The position numbers and the translations under genes are program-made. Positions 48,956 to 56,701 of a stretch of DNA of 64,000 bases are shown in pieces. The stretch spans positions 1,608,001-1,672,000 of the forward strand of contig NZ_AP018449.1 in NCBI RefSeq assembly GCF_003966895.1. The letters are read 5' to 3'. How positions within the stretch are numbered: position 1 is the first letter of the stretch; each line of letters opens with the position of its first letter. Source of the DNA: Methylomusa anaerophila (GTDB lineage Bacteria > Bacillota > Negativicutes > Sporomusales > Sporomusaceae). The notes under the pieces were generated by a model. That model did no database searches, was not told the origin of the DNA, and saw only the letters and a list, made by a program, of their open reading frames with translations.

Positions 48956-50462
48956 ATGAAGCGAAACAGGCTGGGACTATGGCTTGTAAAAATTAGCGTT
49001 CTGTTGTACGGCGCTCTCATGCTCTACTGGCTGGCCACAGGGGTCAGACACTATTGGGCGGATTTAACGCTGCCGGTCCTGGCAACGCCGGCCCTGTGGA
49101 TACTGCGGCCGGAAAGCTGGCTGTTTCTGCGGCTTGCGTTCTTCATGCAGTTTTTGTACTACAGTTTCCGTGGCGTCCCATTTTTAATCTACGGTCTCAT
49201 TGCGGCGGGACGGCCGTTGCCGTTTACCGGGGAAGACAGGATCATTCTCCTCTGGCTGTTTCTGGCTGGCGCGTTTCTTGCCTGCGCCGTATTCATCCAT
49301 AAAAACCGGAAGCTGTTTGCCGTAGAAGAACAAGAGGCCTCTAGGGAGCCGGAACAAGTTTCGTGGAAGCAGACCGTTGCCGTATTGCTGGCGTTCAGCA
49401 TGCCGTTTCTGCCGCTGGCGGAACAAACCGCCTGGGCCACACTGGAACCCCAGGGTGCTTGACAATCGAGTGAACGTTAACGGGATACGGTTCAGTCCGG
49501 ATGGCCAGAAGCTTGGCGTAATCAACCAAGGGGTATCCTGGACAATCCATATCTGGGATATGAAGACCAGGACTTTCAAGCCGTTGCGGGCGGCGCGCAA
49601 TGAGCCCATTAGCTCGCTGGCTTTCAGCGGCGACGGCAGGTACCTGGCCATGGGACAGAGGATCAATATGGGCGTTGTGGATTTCAATACGGTCAAGGAC
49701 TTGGTTGATATGGACCTGGTTGATTTGACCACCGGAGGCAGGCGGATGTTACAACGCAAAGAACCTCTCAGCTTTTTGCTGAATACCAGTCCGAAGGTTT
49801 TAGCGGTGGCGTTTAGTCCGGACAGCGCGTATCTGGCCTGCGCCAGGGGGAATTTTGATGTCCAGATTGAGCTTTGGAATACCAACACCTGGGGCCTGAC
49901 GCGCACCCTGGATACAAAGGCAGTCAATACGGATTATCATCCTATGGCCTACAGCCCGGACGGGAAATACCTGGCCACGGAAATGAGAAAGGCGGCGATC
50001 GGCCTATGGGATGTGGCGACGGGCACTCTGGTCAGCACCCTTAGCGAAGGCTATGGCGGATACATCAAAGAAATCGCCTACAGCCCGGACAGCCGCTATC
50101 TCGCCGTGGCGTTTAACAAACGCTGGTCCGCGTCCAAGGCCGGTACGGAAAAAGGGTTTATCGACATCTGGGATACAAATACCGGCCAAATCTTCAAAAC
50201 CATTGCGTGGGATTCCGACAGCAGGATCGGAGGCCTGTCCTACAGCCCGGACGGCAAATATATTGCCGCCTTTTTGCAACGGGAAGATTACGTAAGAATT
50301 TGGGATGTGGCCAGCGGCAGCCAGGCGGAGACCTTGCGGGGCCCGGTAATCGACAGCCCGGTGGTTGGGGTGGCGTTTAGTCCGGACGGCAAATACATGG
50401 CGGTGGCCAGTGAGCAATATATCAAATTATACGATGCGCGAAAAATTGGTAAATGGCTATGA
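48956..50462 (+). pseudogene. WD40-propeller protein, copy C, frameshifted
   Basis: Same gene as copies A and B, but one extra A near 49446 (TGGAACCCCAGG against TGGACCCCAGG) shifts the frame. The membrane part stops at 49462, and the propeller continues in another frame from before that point to 50462. Apart from this, the sequence is well preserved, so the mutation is recent, or it separates the product into a membrane piece and a propeller piece. Local differences again cluster around blades 2-3 (GVVDFNTVKDLVDMD; NTSPKVLAV). The C-terminus ends DARKIGKWL instead of DAQKISQ. Confidence 0.82.
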
Positions 50463-50473
50463 ACCGAGACAAC

Positions 50474-50585
50474 GATAGGCCTATGGGATGTGGCGGCAGG
50501 CACATTGAAGGCTATGGCGGATTCATCAAAGAATCGCCTACAGCCCGGACGGCCGCTATCTTGCCGTAGCATTTAACAAACGCTG
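50474..50585 (+). pseudogene. WD40-propeller gene fragment
   Basis: The nucleotides from ATAGGCCTATGGGATGTGGC to AACAAACGCTGGG match the WD40 genes (compare 49995-50127) with an internal deletion and frame loss. It is a fourth, decayed copy lying directly after copy C. The following 50590-50820 holds no supported gene. Confidence 0.7.
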
Positions 50586-50828
50586 GGTTATTCAGTTCAT
50601 TTATTAGCGCTTTCTCCGACTCCGCTCCTCCTTTTGGCTGCGGATGGGTGTAAAAGTCTTCTCGAAAGAGAATAAAGAGAATATTGTAGTGGGATTAGAG
50701 TAACGTATATAAAACAGAGCATTACGTTTCCGTGTTAGCGTTTTTTATTATAATGATTTTAATGATAGGATTTACAAGATTTGCCAAGTAATAGCGGCTG
50801 AGATATTTTACGAACGGAGAAGTCAATA

Positions 50829-50935
50829 ATGGCAGAAAGAACGCTTGTCGACTGGATCAATTAGTATGAAAAAAACCGGCGAAAAGTTTGTTGGTCGGAT
50901 TTGATGTCTGTTCTGGCAACGCCGGCCCTGCGGCC
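50829..50935 (+). pseudogene. Relic of a GNAT-like gene fused to a WD40-gene scrap
   Basis: ATG at 50829 begins MAERTLVDWIN then TAG, where the intact homologue at 52066 has a tryptophan codon; the next bases still match GAAAAAAA...GGCGAAAAGTTTGTT. From about 50905 the text CTGGCAACGCCGGCCCTG belongs to the WD40 genes (compare 39927). The upstream leader resembles that at 51980-52060. Confidence 0.7.
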
Positions 50936-51005
50936 TGAAAGCATCTGAGAAAAACTACTAATTTTACATTAACTTACAAGAAATTTTTGAGAGGGAGGGA
51001 GAATT

Positions 51006-51959
51006 TTGGGAAATAGAGTTACTTGGCTGCTTTTAATTACGGTTGTACTTTTTTGGGCGAATGCCCCAGTTGTCGCCGCGTACGATTGGTTTACCATGGT
51101 AGAGACAGGCGGGGTAGTATACCAGGTTGATAAACAAACAATCAAGTTTTGGGGAGAAGATGCGGAAAGATCGCTTGAAATGTGGATAAGAATAATTGAT
51201 ACGAGACGGCCTGATGTCTATAGTCATGTCCATTACCTTGTCAGACAAAACGATATGACTTTTATGAAAAAAGAACATATCATGTACTCAATTTCAGGTG
51301 CGGTCATCATTACAACAGACACCAGTTCGAAAGGCTGGATGCCGCTTTCTGCCGAGTCTCCCGTCGGGATAATGGCAAAACATCTGTTTGCCGATTATCA
51401 CGAAGACGAAGGAAATAGCGAAGCGCCTGCCGCTTCGGCGATAACAGTAAATCGACAGGAACTGAAACAAGCATTAGAGGATGACAGAATCAAACATAAG
51501 GTCCAGAAAGACGGTACTAAGCTGTTTTCTGTACAGGATGCGAAGATACCTGGCCTTTTTAGCGGTATTTCCCACTCTCTTAGAACCGACTATTGCTTAT
51601 CAATTGATGCCAGCAATTACAGATCCACAACATTTAGGTTTAAGTTAGAAGATACACGTCCGGGTGTCCATTCGCTAAGACAGTCCGTAACCATACAAGT
51701 AGATGACAAAGAGTGGGTTCTAACGCTGCCGTTAAGTTTCAATTCCGACGGGTATAGGAGCGTAGCGTTTACAATAGTCTTCAAAATGCCGGATTCTCTG
51801 GTAAACGCTATGACGGCTACGAAAAATCCAGTCAAAATAAAGTGGAAGCATTGTTACAACGGAGAGTGGCGGGACTACGAACGGGTAATTCCGGATAAAG
51901 CTTTACATGATATTCAACTGATGTATTTAGGGATCCGTTCGTATCAGGATGCCCTATAG
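51006..51959 (+). CDS. Secreted protein of unknown function
   Basis: Protein of 317 aa with a typical signal peptide (VTWLLLITVVLFWANAPVVAA, cleavage near residue 25). The mature part begins YDWFTMVETGGVVYQVDKQT, resembling the short 'surface-adhesin/lipoprotein' style domains that read out a measured state, and continues into a beta-rich C-terminal half. I do not recognise the family with confidence. The start is a TTG with a very strong GGGAGGGAG site upstream. It lies between the decayed WD40 copies and the GNAT/ACP/ketosynthase genes, so may belong to the secretion locus; periplasmic or exported location is predicted. Confidence 0.7.
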   Translation: MGNRVTWLLLITVVLFWANAPVVAAYDWFTMVETGGVVYQVDKQTIKFWGEDAERSLEMWIRIIDTRRPDVYSHVHYLVRQNDMTFMKKEHIMYSISGAVIITTDTSSKGWMPLSAESPVGIMAKHLFADYHEDEGNSEAPAASAITVNRQELKQALEDDRIKHKVQKDGTKLFSVQDAKIPGLFSGISHSLRTDYCLSIDASNYRSTTFRFKLEDTRPGVHSLRQSVTIQVDDKEWVLTLPLSFNSDGYRSVAFTIVFKMPDSLVNAMTATKNPVKIKWKHCYNGEWRDYERVIPDKALHDIQLMYLGIRSYQDAL

Positions 51960-52065
51960 AGGCATACCCAATAAGAATAGGGCTTGTTTTATTATCATGA
52001 TAGCATTCACCAGATTTGCCCGATACTAAAGATTTTGGAGAGATTTATAAATGGAGGAATACATA

Positions 52066-52335
52066 ATGACAGAAAGAACGCTTGTAGACTGGATCAATTG
52101 GTATGAAAAAAAGACTGGCGAAAAGTTTGTTGAAAAACCGGGTTTTAATATTGAGTTTCACCCGGACAAAGGATTTATGCAGTGGAAACAATACGGCAAG
52201 ACCTTTTTAATTGGGCAAATCGCTTCGGCCGACAATGAATATTGGGCCGAGTTCGTCAAACGCAAGGGAAAGGAACTGGGCTGTAAAGTGGCCAGAACCC
52301 TTATTCCCCGGAAAAGCCCGGGTAATAACCATTAA
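52066..52335 (+). CDS. GNAT-like small protein 1 (shortened)
   Basis: Protein of 89 aa (TLVDWINWYEKKTGEKF...FHPDKGFMQWKQYGKTFLIGQ...ELGCKVARTLIPRKSPG). It is clearly homologous to the N-terminal two thirds of the protein encoded at 52346 but ends before that protein's RRNAAGYARLTGGK segment, so it is either a short relative or a 3'-truncated copy. The ATG at 52066 has GGAGG 7 bases upstream; the ATG at 52051 is an alternative. A decayed third relative lies at 50829. Fold assignment is by pattern only. Confidence 0.6.
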   Translation: MTERTLVDWINWYEKKTGEKFVEKPGFNIEFHPDKGFMQWKQYGKTFLIGQIASADNEYWAEFVKRKGKELGCKVARTLIPRKSPGNNH

Positions 52336-52345
52336 GGAGGATACC

Positions 52346-52765
52346 ATGGGAGAAAGAACATTCGAGGAATGGGTTAACTGGTTCGAGCTAAAGAGCGGCG
52401 AAAAGTTTAATACGCCGCCGGGCTTTAGCCTGGAGTTTCGCCCGGATAAGGGGTTTGTGCTCTGGAAGCGGAAAGGGGACACCTTTGTGATTAATCAGGG
52501 CACAACAGATGACTGGGAATTTTGGGCCGTTTGGATCATAAGCAAAGGACTGGAACTGGGCTGCACAAAAGTAAGAACCCTCGTCAGGCGGAACGCCGCC
52601 GGCTACGCCCGCCTAACGGGAGGGAAAATAGTGAAGAAAGGTTTCGACCAAAAGGGCCGGAAGCTTGTCGCTATTGAATGGGACAAGCTTCCGGAAGTGC
52701 TGACGCAGTCAATAAGTGATTGCAAGGTAATGGAAAAACTGCGGGATATTGGTGCTGTACGGTAA
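52346..52765 (+). CDS. GNAT-like small protein 2 (putative acyltransferase)
   Basis: Protein of 139 aa with an alpha-beta layout resembling single-domain GNAT-like proteins of phages: GERTFEEWVNWFELKSGEKF, strand RPDKGFVLWKRKGDTFVINQ, WIISKGLELGC, then VRTLVRRNAAGYARLTGGKIV, the RN-x-x-AxxR-x-x-GG pattern typical of GNAT acetyl/acyltransferases. HlyC-type toxin acyltransferases also adopt a GNAT fold. AAGGAGG precedes the ATG by 6 bases. It starts 10 bases after the shorter homologue and 25 bases before the ACP gene, so an acyl-ACP-dependent protein acylation role is an attractive but untested inference. Confidence 0.6.
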   Translation: MGERTFEEWVNWFELKSGEKFNTPPGFSLEFRPDKGFVLWKRKGDTFVINQGTTDDWEFWAVWIISKGLELGCTKVRTLVRRNAAGYARLTGGKIVKKGFDQKGRKLVAIEWDKLPEVLTQSISDCKVMEKLRDIGAVR

Positions 52766-52790
52766 ATTGGACACAGGGGGATAATGTTGC

Positions 52791-53045
52791 ATGCTGAGAG
52801 AGGAAATTTTTGATAGGGTAAAAAAAGTCGCCCAGGCTACGCTACCCGATGTAGACGTTGACAGTATTAAATTAAATGCGCATCTGCGGGATCATCTGGG
52901 CTTGGATTCGGTTGACGCTATGTCATTAATAATCGCGTTGGAAGAGGAGTTCAAAATAGCCATCCCCGACGCCAGAGTCAGAGACCTAACCACTGTGGAG
53001 GCGGCCGTAAATATTATTGAAGAGTATATAAAAGAAGCCTGTTAA
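52791..53045 (+). CDS. Acyl carrier protein (dedicated)
   Basis: Protein of 84 aa with the 4'-phosphopantetheine attachment serine in HLGLDSVDAMSL (Ser40) and the acidic helix following it (IALEEEFKIAI). It carries acyl chains as thioesters. It is not in a fatty-acid synthesis cluster but between GNAT-like genes and a ketoacyl synthase in a type I secretion locus, so it is probably a specialised ACP rather than the housekeeping AcpP. GGGGGAT precedes the ATG. Confidence 0.92.
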   Translation: MLREEIFDRVKKVAQATLPDVDVDSIKLNAHLRDHLGLDSVDAMSLIIALEEEFKIAIPDARVRDLTTVEAAVNIIEEYIKEAC

Positions 53046-53071
53046 TCGAATTGCGGGGATGGAATGCTAAC

Positions 53072-54460
53072 GTGACGAATGAAGCAAAAAGAAGAGTCGT
53101 AGTGACGGGGATGGGCATTATCTGCTCCATAGGTACAAGCATTAGCGAATTCTGGGAGAACTGCCTTAACGGCTTTACAAGGGTTGAAAACATTCCGGGA
53201 CATTGGCGTAATTATTCCGCTTTCACATCTACAATTTTAAGCCCGTTGCCTGCCATCGATTTCCGTGCCTACGACATTTCATTAATTGACTCAAACAGGT
53301 TGGACTTGTCGACCCAAATGGCGATTGCCTCCGCTTCTATGGCTTTGGAGAATGCCGGCATAGACAAGGAAATAAGAAATGTAAGACATGCCGCCTATAT
53401 TCTCAAGGGAATTGATCCGGCCCGAACCGGGGTAATTTATGGCACAGGTGCCGGGGGGGTCAATACATTGCTGGCCGGCCACGCCTTTCAAGCCCTTTCG
53501 AATCATAAAAAGGCGCTAACCGCCATGATAAAAAGTATCGATGCCGAGAAAAACCGGCTGCTGGCGGAATGTTTGGCGGGAATTGCTAATAAAATGCCGT
53601 TGCCCAATAGAGCCAATCCTTTTATCGTATCTATGATCATGCCCAGTGCCTGTTCAGGGAATATTTCTATAAAATACGGACTAACCGGCCCGTCCAATAC
53701 ATTATGTTCCGCCTGCGCCTCGGGAACTGTCGCCATCGGACATGCGTACAGGGCGATCAAATCCGGTATGATTGATGTAGCCGTAACTGGCGGGGCTGAA
53801 TATTTACACGATGATTATGGTTCAATTTTTAGAGGTTTTGATATGATAGGGGCCTTGGCGCCGGATAACGGGGATAAAGATAAATCTTGCCGGCCCTTTG
53901 ATAAACAGCACGCGGGGTTTTTATTTAGTGAAGGGGCCAGCGCTACTTTGATTTTGGAGGAACTGGATCACGCCAGGAACCGGGGCGCCGAAGTACTTGG
54001 CGAGATAGTAGGGTTTGCGGAAACATGTGACGCCAGTAATATCCTGGCAATTGAAAAAAACGGCGCCCAAATTAAAAGAATGATAATGGCTGCCCTGGAT
54101 GAATCAGGCTTGCATCCCCAGGCTATCGACTATATAAATACCCATGGGACAGGCACGGTCGTAAATGATGAGGCGGAAGCTCAGATAATAAATGATATTT
54201 TTGGCAAGCGGCCGTTAGTTAATTCAACTAAATCAATATTAGGGCATACCATTGGCGCCAGTGGGGCAATTGAAGCAATTGTTTCTATTTTAAGCATTAA
54301 AAACAGCAAGACTCATATATGCCGCAACCTGGAAGAACCCATTTTGGATCTGAATTTTGTTACGGAGGTTAAAGAAAGGGAAATAAACACCGCAATTAGT
54401 CAATCCTTTGCCTTTGGTGGCCAAAATTCGGTGTTGGTTATGCGGGGTTTTCAATATTAA
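53072..54460 (+). CDS. Beta-ketoacyl-ACP synthase (FabF/KAS II-like)
   Basis: Condensing enzyme of 462 aa. N-terminal RRVVVTGMGIICSIGTSISEFW, active-site cysteine in CSACASGTVAIGHA (near residue 214), histidines in NTHGTGTVVNDEA and GHTIGASGAIEA, and the closing SFAFGGQNSVLV. The catalytic Cys-His-His triad is intact, so it is not merely a chain-length factor. Compared with FabF it has an unusual segment after residue 40 (GHWRNYSAFTSTILSPLP). I chose the GTG at 53072 (GGGGATGG upstream); a TTG at 53051 extends the frame. It forms an unbroken cluster with the ACP, suggesting a dedicated acyl or polyketide supply for the secretion system. Confidence 0.9.
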   Translation: MTNEAKRRVVVTGMGIICSIGTSISEFWENCLNGFTRVENIPGHWRNYSAFTSTILSPLPAIDFRAYDISLIDSNRLDLSTQMAIASASMALENAGIDKEIRNVRHAAYILKGIDPARTGVIYGTGAGGVNTLLAGHAFQALSNHKKALTAMIKSIDAEKNRLLAECLAGIANKMPLPNRANPFIVSMIMPSACSGNISIKYGLTGPSNTLCSACASGTVAIGHAYRAIKSGMIDVAVTGGAEYLHDDYGSIFRGFDMIGALAPDNGDKDKSCRPFDKQHAGFLFSEGASATLILEELDHARNRGAEVLGEIVGFAETCDASNILAIEKNGAQIKRMIMAALDESGLHPQAIDYINTHGTGTVVNDEAEAQIINDIFGKRPLVNSTKSILGHTIGASGAIEAIVSILSIKNSKTHICRNLEEPILDLNFVTEVKEREINTAISQSFAFGGQNSVLVMRGFQY

Positions 54461-54526
54461 CTGTGGTGATTAACAGCGCTATTCATATTGGTGCTGTATG
54501 GGAAACGTCATAGATGGAGGTTGAAC

Positions 54527-56701
54527 ATGGATTCGACTCAAAGGATGAGATCTGAAGCAACTAATAGTAATCCTGCTACAAAAATTGATAGCGGTTTAAT
54601 GTGTTTAGTAACCGCTGCCAGACTTCTTGGGGTTCCTGCCGACTATCAGCAGCTTAAACGGGCCTTTCTGGTGGCCGATGCGCCGGCAGATGCGGTTACG
54701 CTTTTGCGGGCCGCGAAAGAACTGAGGCTTAAGGCGAAGCAAACCCGCACAGTGATAACCAAGCTGCCCAAGTTGGCGCTGCCGTCGATTGCTTTGTTGG
54801 GAAATGGCCAATTCGTAGTGATTGTCAAAGCCGATGAAAAACGGCTGCTTATTTATGACCCATATAAAGAACGGCCGCTTACCCTTGGCCATGAAGATTT
54901 CGGTGCTGTTTGGGACGGAACGGTTATACTTCTTGCGCGCCGGTTTAGCATTGCCAGCCTGGAAAGCGAGTTTAATCTTAGCTGGTTCATTCCTGTAATC
55001 ATTAGATTTAAACGCTTTTTTGGCGAGGTCCTGATCATTTCATTTTTTTTGCAAAGCTTTGGGCTTATTACGCCATTATTCTCACAGGTCATTATTGACA
55101 AAGTATTAATTCATAAAGGGGTAACGACACTGGATATTTTGGCGGTCGGTCTGTTATGTGTCAATTCGTTCGAAAGCCTGTTAGGCGTTTTACGGTCTTA
55201 TCTTTTTTCTCACACAACCAATCGGGTGGATGTTCTATTGGGAGCTAAACTTTTCAATCATTTACTCGCGTTGCCTCTAAAATATTTTGAGATTAGGCGG
55301 GTTGGGGATACCGTTGCCCGGGTGCGGGAATTGGAAAATATTCGCCAGTTTCTAACCGGATCGACGCTCACGGTTGTGCTCGACTTATGCTTTGCAACCG
55401 TATTTATCGCCGTAATGTTTTTCTACAGTGTCAAGCTAAGCTTGGTTACACTGGCATCGATACCGCTGTTTGTCGGCTTGTCGTTACTGGTTACCCCCAT
55501 ATTTAAAAGACGCTTAAATCATAGATTTGCTTGCGGTTCCGAAGTGCAATCTTACTTAGTCGAGTCTATTACCGGCATACATACAGTCAAAAGCCTGGCG
55601 ATAGAACCGCAGCTTAACCATAAATGGGAGGGAATACTGGCTAATTATGTTAAGGCTTCCTTTCAAACTACCATTTTAGGGAATATGGCCAGTAATACGG
55701 CGCAATATATTCAAAAAATTTCCAGCCTTGCGATTTTATGGTTTGGCGCCCGGATGGTGATGGATGGAACACTCACAGTCGGCCAACTTATTGCCTTCCA
55801 GATGCTCGCCGGCAGGGTCACTGATCCTGTGCTGCGGTTGGCTAATACATGGCAGGATTTTCAGCAAATTCGCCTTTCCATTGAGAGGTTGGGGGATATA
55901 CTAAATTGTCCGCGGGAACCGGCGTTCAATCCCAACCGGACTTTACTTCCTCCCGTCAAAGGACATGTCGTCTTAGAAAACCTGGCTTTCCGGTATCGTG
56001 ATGATGGTCCGCTTGTCCTGGAAGGACTTAATTTGGATGTTAAGCCGGGAACTACGGTAGGTATAGTGGGCCGGTCCGGATCAGGTAAAAGCACCTTGAC
56101 AAAATTGATTCAAAGGTTATATATACCCGAGCGCGGCCGGGTAATAATCGACGGCATAGATCTGGCCCAAGTGGAACCGGCCTGGCTGCGCCGGCAGATT
56201 GGCGTGGTCCTGCAGGAAAACTATTTGTTCAATGGCAATGTGCGCGAGAACATCGCGGCCGTTGACCCAGGGGCTCCCATGGAAAAGATTATCCAGGCCG
56301 CCAAACTGGCTGGAGCCCATGAGTTTATTCTGGAGCTTCCGGAGGGTTATGATACTGGTGTTGGTGAACGCGGCACGGCTCTCTCCGGCGGACAGCGCCA
56401 GCGAATTGCCATTGCCAGAACTTTGCTTATCAATCCGAGGATACTCATCTTCGACGAGGCTACCAGCGCCCTGGATTATCAGTCCGAAAGAATAATACAA
56501 GAAAACCTTGAGCAGATTTGCAAAGGCCGGACGGTATTTATTATTGCTCACCGTTTATCCACTGTGCGAAAGGCGGATACCATAGTTGTAGTTGAAAAAG
56601 GCCGTATCATCGAACAGGGTAGTCACGAACAGCTGATTAAGCAACAAGGCGCGTATTACAGCCTTTATATGCAACAGGAGGGAAGTAATGCATGCGCCTA
56701 A
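54527..56701 (+). CDS. Type I secretion ABC transporter (HlyB-like) with degenerate C39 domain
   Basis: Protein of 724 aa. N-terminal 130 residues form a C39 peptidase-like domain in which the catalytic Cys position reads DSGLMCL (Ser in place of Cys) and the His position reads GNGQFVVIV (Gln), while IYDPY keeps the Asp. It is therefore a non-cleaving C39-like domain as in HlyB, which binds RTX substrates. The transmembrane domain spans about 150-440. The ATPase has Walker A VGRSGSGKSTL near 515, LSGGQRQRIAIAR near 618 and ILIFDEATSALD near 641. GGAGG lies before the ATG at 54527. The next gene overlaps by 10 bases. Probable cargo: the giant RTX protein and the DGT-repeat proteins. Confidence 0.94.
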   Translation: MDSTQRMRSEATNSNPATKIDSGLMCLVTAARLLGVPADYQQLKRAFLVADAPADAVTLLRAAKELRLKAKQTRTVITKLPKLALPSIALLGNGQFVVIVKADEKRLLIYDPYKERPLTLGHEDFGAVWDGTVILLARRFSIASLESEFNLSWFIPVIIRFKRFFGEVLIISFFLQSFGLITPLFSQVIIDKVLIHKGVTTLDILAVGLLCVNSFESLLGVLRSYLFSHTTNRVDVLLGAKLFNHLLALPLKYFEIRRVGDTVARVRELENIRQFLTGSTLTVVLDLCFATVFIAVMFFYSVKLSLVTLASIPLFVGLSLLVTPIFKRRLNHRFACGSEVQSYLVESITGIHTVKSLAIEPQLNHKWEGILANYVKASFQTTILGNMASNTAQYIQKISSLAILWFGARMVMDGTLTVGQLIAFQMLAGRVTDPVLRLANTWQDFQQIRLSIERLGDILNCPREPAFNPNRTLLPPVKGHVVLENLAFRYRDDGPLVLEGLNLDVKPGTTVGIVGRSGSGKSTLTKLIQRLYIPERGRVIIDGIDLAQVEPAWLRRQIGVVLQENYLFNGNVRENIAAVDPGAPMEKIIQAAKLAGAHEFILELPEGYDTGVGERGTALSGGQRQRIAIARTLLINPRILIFDEATSALDYQSERIIQENLEQICKGRTVFIIAHRLSTVRKADTIVVVEKGRIIEQGSHEQLIKQQGAYYSLYMQQEGSNACA

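Noticed and set aside
54527..54950. Active C39 bacteriocin-processing peptidase
   Set aside because: The catalytic Cys and His positions appear substituted and no double-glycine leader peptide gene was found nearby.
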